Part shown: one piece after another, positions 24,601-31,755 of the stretch | Layout: each line of letters starts with the position of its first letter | Position numbering within the stretch: position 1 is the first letter of the stretch | Source: Calothrix sp. NIES-4105 | GTDB lineage: Bacteria; Cyanobacteriota; Cyanobacteriia; Cyanobacteriales; Nostocaceae | Assembly: GCF_002368415.1 (NCBI RefSeq) | Contig: NZ_AP018290.1 | Location: 7,059,717-7,123,716, forward strand | Length of the DNA: 64,000 bases | Direction: 5' to 3' | Position numbers and translations under genes: made by a program | The notes under the pieces: generated by a model | Told to the model about the DNA's origin: nothing | Seen by the model: only the letters and a program-made list of their open reading frames with translations | Database searches by the model: none

Positions 24601-25016
24601 TGTGCGGCTTGTAGTTCGGCGCCTTCTGGCGATAATTCGTATAGTGCCTCAACTTGCTGATTTAATTTAACATCGTACTCAGCAGGATATTCTTCTTTGA
24701 GCGCGCGGAATATTCGCAGTAACAAATCTAAAAATGAAGTAATACCCCATTCTTCCTCTCGCAACCAGGCAATTACTAACTTATCCCGTAAGTCTTCCAT
24801 TTTGGAAATACGGTGATAGATTAGTGTAACCATATGGGTTTTACCAATACCTCGCATCCCGACTAATAAACGAAAGTGTTTATTTTGAGTCAGCACGCTC
24901 TCACGTATTGCTTCTACTAAATCATCCGCTAACAAATGGCGCTGGACGAATATTGCTTCCAATGTTTCTGGTGGCATTAAGCTGGGGGTAAACCGCGAGA
25001 GAAAAGTACTTTTCAT
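21612..25016 (-). CDS. Large ATPase with winged helix and about 15 TPR repeats
   Basis: The protein has about 1134 residues. The N-terminal P-loop ATPase has Walker A LLVGMRGIGKTHMVT (about 52-66), Walker B-like LLIITENLDDLFDG and ILATAQSLFDG (sensor region). It is followed by a winged-helix, MarR-like module (QQQRKIIEFLVERRHPVTVK, QRCFITHQTASSQLKDLRAK), a linker, and then about 15 TPR units, eleven of them nearly identical (consensus AWTNRGIALRNLGRYEEAIA). The ATPase-HTH-TPR layout resembles STAND NTPases. I chose the ATG at 25016, with GAGG 10 bases before it and only 5 bases after the upstream ATPase stop; the TTG at 25043 is less likely. The two ATPases form a pair, but the partner is now a pseudogene. 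Function is unknown; sensing or defence is inference. Confidence 0.83.
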   Translation of the reverse strand: MKSTFLSRFTPSLMPPETLEAIFVQRHLLADDLVEAIRESVLTQNKHFRLLVGMRGIGKTHMVTLIYHRISKMEDLRDKLVIAWLREEEWGITSFLDLLLRIFRALKEEYPAEYDVKLNQQVEALYELSPEGAELQAAQLLREFVNKRTLLIITENLDDLFDGLGDIGQKQLRAYIQNYSFITILATAQSLFDGIRRHEDPFYGFFYPYYLEDLKIDEAVNLLRQIAKFEEDSELEAFICTPKGNSRIRAVHHLAGGNPRVYVIFSQFLTRKSLDELVEPFMRMLDDLTPYYQARMSWLSQQQRKIIEFLVERRHPVTVKEIAQRCFITHQTASSQLKDLRAKSYVISEAIGRESFYELREPLMRFCLEVKKQREEPIRLFIDFLRCWYTKEELQQRLGIESKQFVLDDYREKLKAPYIQELFYEKDNFQYRQSLETLSEDAVIDRQYIIKALEAMDADEQQDPRIRAYRQEYEDCCKNNDYTTALRHAKKLVEISGEAKYWLLQGECFYQLKNYEEAIICCDKAIEIKPDYEYAWYKRGLALRNLGKYEEAIVSYDKVIEIKPDYEYAWTNRGIALRNLGRYEEAIVSYDKVIEIKPDYEYAWTNRGIALRNLGRYEEAIASYDKAIEIKPDDEYAWNNRANALNNLGRYEEAIASYDKAIEIKPDDEYAWTNRGIALRNLGRYEEAIASSDKAIEIKPDYEYAWTNRANALNNLGRYEEAIASSDKAIEIKPDYENAWNNRANALNNLGRYEEAIASCDKAIEIKPDYELAWLNRGIALNKLGRYEEAIASSDKAIEIKPDYELAWLNRGIALRNLGRYEEAIASSDKAIDIKPNYELAWNNRGNALRNLGRYEEAIVSYDKAIDIKPNYELAWNNRGYALGYLGRYEEAITSYDKAIEINASDESTWKQRGSALNKLKCYNKALVSLDKAIELNPNYKLAWGTRSWTLINLEQYEEAFICCEKAIALGENKYYVLANRAIAFAGLNRWQESLTALEDALKIIDEGKQASSEDTELILRILFTNVAQLDVYKNVIKNLRELLYKYNCSTALSQGLVRSIPVFMSETVSDEAAQIWSEVWRQLVGDLSEFQISLRLVNTAYRYRESKGDKRVLLELPVEERNLLEEVLEIAKN
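22313..23460 (-). repeat. 102-bp tandem repeat array encoding near-identical TPRs
   Basis: About eleven consecutive 102-bp units encode 34-residue TPRs. Long blocks, such as the minus-strand equivalent of ATTGCCTCTTCGTATCTTCC, are unchanged between units. DNA-level identity this high means recent unit duplication or gene conversion. Confidence 0.9.
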
Positions 25017-25021
25017 TTTCG

Positions 25022-25813
25022 TTATCCTCGCAATATATTCCAATAGCGTTGAATTAATGGGTAGCGGAAACGATAAGTACGGTCGCTTTGCCGAATAATA
25101 TAGTAGTCACGCTCTAAAAGTATTAATACTGTACGTGCCGTTTCTTTATCTTGCGTTTCTGGTTCTGTTCTAAGACGAGTTAATAAATCATCAAATAAAA
25201 GTGGTTGATTTGAGCTTGCTAGTATATCAAGCATATTCAGCGCATAACCACGCTGCTCATCTTTATAATAATTATCTATACGTTCCCGGTAATGCTCCAT
25301 TTTCCAAGGATTGAGCGGGTTTATCAAACAATCATCTATAATTTCAAAAACCTTTGTTGCATCAACCATACTACGCTCCATCTTGAGTTTAAGAACCAGG
25401 TGATGAATATAAAAAGGAATGAAATCAACAGCTTGAGCAATTGCGGTAGCAGTATCGAGCAACTTAGAAGTTAATATGTTCTCGCCTTTGAGCAAACAAC
25501 TGGCTAAATAAATTGCTTGATTTTCGGCTAGTGGAGGTACGTCTACTGTGTACATATCGTTTGTTGGCTCATTACTATACCCTGCTTGTCTTAACGTAGC
25601 GACAACATGATGCAACCCAATCGAACCTGTAAACACCATTCTGACATCAGGGTAAGTTTGACGTAACGCGCGCAGTATGTCTAAAACTTCCATTGCTTCT
25701 TTGTCGTCCATATTGCCGAGCATATACGGCACTTCATCCCAAAATAAAATTACCTTGCGGTCTTGGTTTTCAACTAAATCCGCAATAGTTTCCGTTAATA
25801 AGTTTTTCCAATG
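25022..25813 (-). pseudogene. AAA ATPase gene, 3' fragment (Walker B half) cut off by the IS element
   Basis: The frame runs without a stop from the IS edge through HWKNLLTETIADLVENQDRK, VILFWDEVPYML (Walker B), MVFTGSIGLHHVVATL (sensor) and a C-terminal winged-helix-like region (ETARTVLILLERDYYIIRQS) to QRYWNILRG. The P-loop half lies on the other side of the IS (27636-27906). The first available start inside it is a GTG (25732, MPYMLG), but this would be an ATPase without a P-loop. It ends 5 bases before the ATPase-TPR gene, so the two were once an operon. Confidence 0.75.
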
Positions 25814-27635
25814 AGGGAAATATCCAAACCGTAACCAATCGAGACAATTTGGTATAATTTAGACTTCGCTCTCCGAGTGAGTCAAGGTGGTATCGAACAA
25901 ACTAAGTTGCTCTCCCTTGAACCCAGCTAACCGATGTTTGGCCGGGTTTTGACTATCTGGAGTCTTGGCAGTTTCCCTCTGCCGTGCCTCTTTAAACTGC
26001 TCAGTTCGCCGCAGTAAAATACTTTTCACCGTAGTAAATTTCATATACCGGGTTATTTCCGCATCATCCTTGCGAGCAAGAATGTTCCGAGCAGCGTTAA
26101 TATCAGATTGCAACACAACCCCGTCGTAGCAGTGAAACGAATCGGCTTTGCGCTCTCCTAGAAGAACACCGTAACGACAATCCGTTTGCGATGTGTAGGC
26201 TGCGTTAACAGCCATTGCTTGACCTGACAAACGCACAGAAACTTCTTTTAAAGCGTCTGCTACCAGTCCTTTACACCAACTAGACATTTTGGCAGCAGCT
26301 TTGCCTTTTAAACCTTTTTTATCTTTAATTGGCTCAGTTAAATCTTCATAAACAACTATGCCATATTTTAGGAAAATCTGAACTGTTGCAGTAAAAACTA
26401 AAGTCTTTAATTGCCCGTCTATTCTTCGTTTTTGGCGAGACATCTTAGAAGAACCAAGATTATTCTTACGGATATTTTCTGCTTTTAAGTGCAGCCCTTT
26501 TTTCTCGTATTTTTGAGCAAGATAATGAAGTTTACCACGTTTCCGACCACGTTCAACACGATATTCAACTTCTTTGGTGATAATATTTCCTAATCCCGAA
26601 CCGTAAAATTCACCATTACTGGTAACATAAACTTCTGTGAATCCTCTATCTATCCCTACTGCTTCAGTACTTCGGTTTGGTAGTACAACTTTTTCTAGTT
26701 TTTTGGGGTAGTGAATTTCAACTCGCAAATCTTTACTAATGATGACTCTAATTTCACCCGAAATATCTGGATTACCATGTAAAGGTAATACAAGTCTTTT
26801 ACCTATGACTAATGTTGCTAGCTCTATACATGAATATTTACCAACTTGTTTGACACGGTACATGTCAGCATTGTAAACAATCTGGTTTCTAACATTTGAA
26901 TGTCCGCGTACTAAATGCTTTCTAATTATACGATGCAGCCAACGAGCGCGCGTTGTCAGAACGTCAATCCAGAAACGTCTATCCAAAAGGAAGAAGTAAT
27001 ATTTACGCTCTAAAACCGAGTCAGTTTTACGATAAATCTCATCAGATACAGCAGCTTTAATCGCATCTTGATAAGTGTGTATTTCATCGATACACTTATA
27101 CAAGGTGCGTTCGTACAGCTTTGATGTTAAACCATATCTCGACGGAGGATGGGTAATTCTAAACTGTTTATCTATTTCGTACTTGTTAACACCCCAAGAT
27201 TCAAGAGAACCATATTTATTCCAAAGCTCGGAACGAAGTATACCACATCGACGTGCAATTTCTTCTAATTGTTCTAAGCAGGCTGGCTCCATGTTATGAG
27301 CAATAGCGATACGTGTCACAACAACTGAACCAGCATATTTATTTTTAGTTTCAGTTTTGGAACGCTTACCTTTACTCATTTCTTTAATTTCAACTTTGTT
27401 TTTATTTTATCAAATTTATTTTTATTTCTCAACTTATTAAAATATAAATTATTCTAATGTTAAACAGTGATTATTTTGTCAAAAAATAACTACAACAATT
27501 CAGAATTCATAACTCACTTTGTACACGTTAATAGTTAGAAAAATGTTAAAAGTATAATTAATTACTCATTTGTGTAAATGTCTGAATTGTTACTGTTTGT
27601 ACCGATAAATACCATTTTTTAAGTATTAAAACGAT
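25814..27635 (-). mobile_element. TnpB-only IS200/IS605-type element inserted in the ATPase gene
   Basis: The boundaries are inferred from where the host reading frame would rejoin: ...KLPEIAAP (ending near 27636) and HWKNLLTETI... (from about 25813). The element carries one gene, tnpB, and no tnpA, so it is an IS1341-like derivative. Small stems can be drawn near the right end (CCAAA...TTTGG, about 25823-25853). There is no evident target duplication, as expected for this family. The exact ends are uncertain by tens of bases. Confidence 0.65.
25859..27379 (-). CDS. tnpB: TnpB-family RuvC nuclease (506 aa)
   Basis: The RNA-guided nuclease-like protein of IS605 elements is preserved full length. 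RuvC residues appear in order: Asp244 (EAVGIDRGFTEVYVTSNGEF), Glu345 (IVVYEDLTEPIKD) and Asp426 (LQSDINAARNIL). The zinc-finger region that usually has two CxxC pairs is reduced to Cys401 and Cys417 (SQTDCRYGVLLG, SFHCYDG). At 506 residues it is longer than common TnpBs (about 400). A guide (omega/reRNA) would be expected to span the 3' end of the gene and the right end of the element; I cannot define it. The catalytic triad looks intact. Confidence 0.85.
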   Translation of the reverse strand: MSKGKRSKTETKNKYAGSVVVTRIAIAHNMEPACLEQLEEIARRCGILRSELWNKYGSLESWGVNKYEIDKQFRITHPPSRYGLTSKLYERTLYKCIDEIHTYQDAIKAAVSDEIYRKTDSVLERKYYFFLLDRRFWIDVLTTRARWLHRIIRKHLVRGHSNVRNQIVYNADMYRVKQVGKYSCIELATLVIGKRLVLPLHGNPDISGEIRVIISKDLRVEIHYPKKLEKVVLPNRSTEAVGIDRGFTEVYVTSNGEFYGSGLGNIITKEVEYRVERGRKRGKLHYLAQKYEKKGLHLKAENIRKNNLGSSKMSRQKRRIDGQLKTLVFTATVQIFLKYGIVVYEDLTEPIKDKKGLKGKAAAKMSSWCKGLVADALKEVSVRLSGQAMAVNAAYTSQTDCRYGVLLGERKADSFHCYDGVVLQSDINAARNILARKDDAEITRYMKFTTVKSILLRRTEQFKEARQRETAKTPDSQNPAKHRLAGFKGEQLSLFDTTLTHSESEV

Positions 27636-27906
27636 AGGCGCCGCAATTTCTGGTAATTTTACACCCATAGCTTCGGCGCCACCTAGCTGCGTTAGTAGTT
27701 GACGTGTTCTTCTTGCGGTTCTGCGTAACTTACTTAGATACTCCTGGTTCTGCTTGCATTTTTTTGATGATGCAAGTTTTCCCCATCCTCCGCTCTGCAC
27801 TTAGCACAAGACTTTGACGCTCTAAAATATCCCAAAAGCTTGAAATTAGGCTATCTCTTCCCACTACATCCGAAGGTGCAACTTGCCCACCAGGATTTGC
27901 TTTCAT
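27636..27906 (-). pseudogene. AAA ATPase gene, 5' fragment (P-loop half), internally deleted
   Basis: From an ATG at 27906 the minus strand encodes MKANPGGQVAPSDVVGRDSL, SSFWDILERQSLVLSAERRM with the P-loop continuing GKTCIIKKMQAEPGV, then a stop. In the next frame, YLSKLRRTARRTRQLLTQLG and GAEAMGVKLPEIAAP follow directly. These look like two distant pieces of the same ATPase joined by an internal deletion plus frameshift. The IS then starts and the rest of the gene resumes at 25813. Confidence 0.7.
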
Positions 27907-27958
27907 ATTTTAAATATATATACGTCAATTTTATTGTACGTTGATTTTAACGTATATT

Positions 27959-28198
27959 TTAATCTCCTCTACGATAAGCTTCAATTTCTGCGGCTATCTC
28001 CTCATCAGTTAATGAATTATTTTGGTGTAATGCTTGTGTTTCTTTCAATAATAAACGTAATTTTTCAGCTAAATTTTCCTTTTCTTGGTCTGACGCTAAA
28101 ATAATTATCTCTACTCTTTGTCCAGCTTTAAAAGGTATTCCTGACAAAATTATATGATTAGGGTCTTCTACCGTAATGTATTTTTTGTAAGCTTTCAT
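27959..28198 (-). CDS. Small antitoxin-like protein (79 aa)
   Basis: The 79-residue acidic protein has an N-terminal beta-rich segment (YKKYITVEDPNHIILSGIPF, AGQRVEIIILASDQ) like an AbrB/PHD-type antitoxin or DNA-binding fold. A helical tail follows (LLLKETQALHQNNS, DEEIAAEIEAYRRGD). Such cyanobacterial proteins usually precede a PIN or RelE-type toxin, but none is adjacent here, so it may be an orphan. The start ATG at 28198 is supported by the conserved MKAY opening. Confidence 0.65.
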   Translation of the reverse strand: MKAYKKYITVEDPNHIILSGIPFKAGQRVEIIILASDQEKENLAEKLRLLLKETQALHQNNSLTDEEIAAEIEAYRRGD

Positions 28199-28247
28199 GG
28201 AATTTTATTGCATGAAAGCTTCAATTGTATTATGCCACGATTAAATT

Positions 28248-28427
28248 TTACTGACCTTGACGCTTTCGCCTAATTATTTCAGGCAGTTCGTCAATATTTA
28301 ATGGTTGCCCATTTGCCCTTACTCGGTCTGACAGTTCGTAGAAAGCGTCGTTGTCTTCACGATGTTCTAGAACATACTTTATTAATTGTTCTGTTGCCAT
28401 CGAAGCAAAATTCGGTTTATTGTTCAT
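28248..28427 (-). CDS. Small DUF6887-like protein (59 aa)
   Basis: The minus-strand ATG at 28427 opens a 59-codon frame: MNNKPNFASMATEQLIKYVL then EHREDNDAFYELSDRVRANG and QPLNIDELPEIIRRKRQGQ. The NFASM-(T/S)EQL-YVLEHR-D-DAFYEL pattern is that of a widespread cyanobacterial small protein family (DUF6887) of unknown function, often in toxin-antitoxin-like neighbourhoods. It lies just upstream of the antitoxin-like gene at 27959 on the same strand. Confidence 0.7.
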   Translation of the reverse strand: MNNKPNFASMATEQLIKYVLEHREDNDAFYELSDRVRANGQPLNIDELPEIIRRKRQGQ

Positions 28428-28450
28428 AATGCCTCACATCTCAAAGTTAT

Positions 28451-28473
28451 GGTGGGCAGTGCCCACCTTACGT
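28451..28473. repeat. GGTGGGCAGTGCCCACC palindrome
   Basis: A perfect 7-bp stem GGTGGGC/GCCCACC with loop AGT, followed by TTACG, lies between glsA and the DUF6887-like gene. It is a member of the GTAAGGTGG...CCACCTTAC repeat family. Confidence 0.6.
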
Positions 28474-28494
28474 ATTATGTATATTTATATGTCG

Positions 28495-29484
28495 CTAATT
28501 ACATAAATTTTCTTTGAGGTTGATTTTATCTATAGCACAGTCAAACAAGTGCAAACTAAATTGTTGTGATAATTCTTCACAAACTTTGACACCACGTATG
28601 CTGTTACCACGTTCGTCTAATAAGGGTGAAAACACAGCTATTCCCATTTGACCAGGAACTACGGCAATAATACCGCCACTGACGCCGCTTTTTGCTGGAA
28701 GTCCAATTTTATATGCCCATTCTCCAGCAAAGTTGTACATTCCACAGGTGTACATGATGCTCAATATATCTTTTATATAGCGACTATCAACTGCTTGCTC
28801 TTTTGTAAGTGGGTTAACACCTTTGTTTGCTAATGCTGCTGCCATGACTGCTAAGTCGCGACAGTTTACCATTACTGCACATTGCTGGAAGTATAAATCT
28901 AATGATTCTTCGATTTGTCCATCTATCATGCCAAAGTTGAGCATTAGATGCGCCATTGCTCTGTTACGATGTCCTGTGCTGCGTTCGGATGTGAATACAG
29001 ATATATCAACAAACACATCTCTACCTACATAATATTGGAACATTTCAAGCAACCTGTTCAAACGTTCGGTGGCGCCAAAACCTTTGATTAAGCTAGTTGT
29101 GGCAATGGCGCCTGCGTTTACCATTGGATTGTAAGGTCGCTTTGATTGCTCGTCTAAAATAATTGAGTTAAATGCATCCCCTGTTGGCTCAACTCCAACC
29201 CGCTTTAACACATAGTCTCTACCGTGGTCTTGTAACGCAAGTCCATAAACAAACACTTTGGATATTGATTGTATTGTAAACAGATGCTCGAAATCACCGA
29301 CTTGTAGCACCGAACCATCTACTGTAACGATACAAATACTAAATAAATTAGGGTTTACTTTTGCAAGTTCTGGGATATAATTCGCGACTGTACCAGTCTG
29401 TAATGATTTGTATTTGGAATATAAATCATTCAAAAATGAAGATAGCGTTGATGTCGTAAGATGAGTGTTTTTCGTGTCTGTCAT
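28495..29484 (-). CDS. glsA: Glutaminase
   Basis: The 329-residue serine-dependent beta-lactamase-fold glutaminase converts glutamine to glutamate and ammonia. It has the nucleophile motif [16 protein letters not shown] (SxxK, Ser about 75), [52 protein letters not shown] and [20 protein letters not shown]. Length is normal for GlsA. The gene is monocistronic. No NtcA site was seen in front of it. Confidence 0.95.
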   Translation of the reverse strand: MTDTKNTHLTTSTLSSFLNDLYSKYKSLQTGTVANYIPELAKVNPNLFSICIVTVDGSVLQVGDFEHLFTIQSISKVFVYGLALQDHGRDYVLKRVGVEPTGDAFNSIILDEQSKRPYNPMVNAGAIATTSLIKGFGATERLNRLLEMFQYYVGRDVFVDISVFTSERSTGHRNRAMAHLMLNFGMIDGQIEESLDLYFQQCAVMVNCRDLAVMAAALANKGVNPLTKEQAVDSRYIKDILSIMYTCGMYNFAGEWAYKIGLPAKSGVSGGIIAVVPGQMGIAVFSPLLDERGNSIRGVKVCEELSQQFSLHLFDCAIDKINLKENLCN

Positions 29485-30351
29485 TATCAGAAGGTAAAGG
29501 GGACAAGCAAAAAGGGGAAAGAAATTAATTTAAAAATCTAATATTCAATTGTCCCATTATTCGAGCATATAATGGTTGCCAATTCTTCTACCAGTTTCAG
29601 TCAGCAATGTTCCGCGCTTTTACGTACCGTCACTTTAGTCGCGCGCTGTCCTAAATATTAAAAATATTTTTATTTATATGCATACTTGGTGTCAAAAATC
29701 TATCATTGGATACTAACTCTTGAAAGCTGATTACTTTTACTTATATAAATTATACTTAAGTATCAAACTTGCAAGCAATTTTAGTTAGTAAATTTACTGC
29801 CGTATACGTATATATACTTAAGTATGCGTGTGTGTACACTTACGTATTTTTTTCTGATTTGTGCTGAGTATAGTGTGTGGTCGTGTCACATACTTAACCA
29901 ACTTCGACACCAAGTCATTTTAGGGGTGTTACCACCCATCTTGCCAAAATAGTATCAAGGGTGCATTACGTACTGAAGTTTATGAGTGATAGGGATTTGA
30001 GAGGTTAGCTTGTTGTTAACTATTGATTAAAAGCGTACTGTTTTAGTTCCTGAAATTTGTGAAGTTTTAAAAAAAATTTTTACATTTTCGTAAAAAAATT
30101 GTTACACAACCTAAAGTCTCTTTCTGACTGACTTACACCTTTGTCAAATTTTTTTGAGATTACCAAATTTACCAAAGTTTACGATAAAACCCTGATCCCC
30201 AAGTACAAAACTTCGTGTTAGTCTGTTGCAATCACAATCAAAAAGTGAAAGCGGAACGAGTTCGATATGCTCTATTATTTTGCACTCCCATGAGTGCTAC
30301 CCCAGATGTCAGCCTCTGACACTATCTTATGTCGCTTTAAATTCGGACACA
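29485..30351. other. Long intergenic region with paired palindromes upstream of the RlpA-like gene
   Basis: This 867-base gap contains two identical 12-bp palindromes ATACTTAAGTAT (29752-29763 and 29814-29825), further small palindromes (CGTATACG, GTGTACAC), and a 10-bp inverted pair ACTTGGTGTC (29684-29693) / GACACCAAGT (29906-29915) enclosing them. The first part holds only a 29-codon frame (29572-29661) that I do not trust. The last part is the leader of the RlpA-like gene. Confidence 0.5.
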
Positions 30352-31389
30352 ATGAACCATAGATATATATTGACCGTTATTGCTCTGTTTTGTGCTGTCT
30401 TCGGCACACCCTCAATTGCTCGAAGTCAAACGAACAACCAAGTGGCTCAGTCAGCAGTTTCACGAACATCATCGGGCGAAGTGATGAAAGTAGGAGAGTA
30501 TCAAACTCCAACTCAAACGAAGTTAGCTACGGCGAAGGCTACAGAGATTCACACCCATAACGTGGCTGGAAGACAAGCAGCAACGCTTTACATTCGTGAT
30601 ATTCCGGTTTTGACTTTTGTGGGTCAGCTTACTTACATTAGTACAGAAACTAAAGTTGGCGAAATCGCTGGAACTCAATCTACAGGCACTACCGAAAACG
30701 AGGTTAATACAGACCCAGTTCAAAGAGCGAGTATAGTAGCTACTCGCATAAACGAGTTAATTCGGCAGAAAGTTGATGCGTCAAAGATTACGGTAAGCTG
30801 GCAACAAGCCGTTGATGTAAATACTTCAACTACCCAAAATAAAAGTTTGTCTTCATCTGACTCTAACGGTCGCTACGTCATCAAAGTTGACGGTCGAGAA
30901 CTTGTAGCGATTGATAACTCTACTCTTGCTCCTGATTCAACTAAGAATCCAAGCCAGGACGCACTCATGGCAACTAACCGTTTACGGAGACTTATCGGAA
31001 ATGCAGAGCCGATAAACGAAATTGCGAATTTCCCGCTTTCGTTGCCATCACTTTCAATACCCAAGCTGCCTGACTCCATAGTAGAACCAATCAAAATAAC
31101 GATGCGTGGAATAGCTTCGTTCTATGGCTATGATGGTTCAGGCAATCGTACAGCATCAGGACAACGCTTTAACCCTGAACACATGACCGCTGCTCACCGC
31201 AGTTTGCCATTCGGAACACGAGTACGTGTCACCAACACTCGTAATGGTCGTTCAGTAATCGTGCGAATTAATGACCGAGGACCCTTTATTCGTGGTCGAG
31301 TTATTGACCTTTCCTACGGTGCTGCCCGTATCATCGGTATGATTGGCAAAGGTTTGGCGCCAGTCAAGATCGAGGTACTTGGAAGATAA
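30352..31389 (+). CDS. rlpA: RlpA-like double-psi beta-barrel protein
   Basis: The 345-residue protein has a Sec signal peptide ([20 protein letters not shown]), a middle region rich in Thr/Ser, and a C-terminal RlpA/DPBB domain (about 250-345): [60 protein letters not shown] and [16 protein letters not shown]. RlpA domains act on or bind peptidoglycan; lytic transglycosylase activity is known for some members. I chose the ATG at 30352 because it begins a clean signal peptide; the frame is open from 30226. Confidence 0.85.
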   Translation: MNHRYILTVIALFCAVFGTPSIARSQTNNQVAQSAVSRTSSGEVMKVGEYQTPTQTKLATAKATEIHTHNVAGRQAATLYIRDIPVLTFVGQLTYISTETKVGEIAGTQSTGTTENEVNTDPVQRASIVATRINELIRQKVDASKITVSWQQAVDVNTSTTQNKSLSSSDSNGRYVIKVDGRELVAIDNSTLAPDSTKNPSQDALMATNRLRRLIGNAEPINEIANFPLSLPSLSIPKLPDSIVEPIKITMRGIASFYGYDGSGNRTASGQRFNPEHMTAAHRSLPFGTRVRVTNTRNGRSVIVRINDRGPFIRGRVIDLSYGAARIIGMIGKGLAPVKIEVLGR

Positions 31390-31528
31390 TTACCGAAACA
31401 CCGATAAAAAAATTGATGCTGGAAGTAACATAAAACTTTCTTATTACATGCATCAATAAAATTGCAATTTATTTTCAACCGCTTTCACTCAAAACATCGA
31501 ATCTGTATGCATATAGATTCGACTATCT

Positions 31529-31563
31529 AGAGACCGTAAATCTACGGTCTCTTTATCGTTTTT
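31529..31563 (+). terminator. Intrinsic terminator after the RlpA-like gene
   Basis: AGAGACCGTA (31529-31538), loop AATC, TACGGTCTCT (31543-31552), then TTATCGTTTTTT: a perfect 10-bp stem and a T-run, about 140 bases after the stop. Confidence 0.8.
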
Positions 31564-31755
31564 TAATTAAATATTTTACTTTACCAAAAGTTTAGTTAAG
31601 TCATTTAATTGTGTTGTTTTATCATGTCATTTAATTTTGTTTAAAATTTACATTTTTTTCGACTTGAACCTTAAAACATTGCTTTTCATACCTCTTCATG
31701 GGATTTCAGAGATAAACTAACTTAGTTGGGGAACTGATAAAAATAGGGGTATTTT

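Noticed and set aside
25022-25732. Stand-alone ATPase gene starting at the GTG (MPYMLG)
   Set aside because: It would lack the P-loop and start inside the Walker B region; the frame is open to the IS edge, so it is the 3' part of a broken gene.
29572-29661. 29-codon frame with two cysteines upstream of the paired palindromes
   Set aside because: Too short, no ribosome binding site and no resemblance to anything known.
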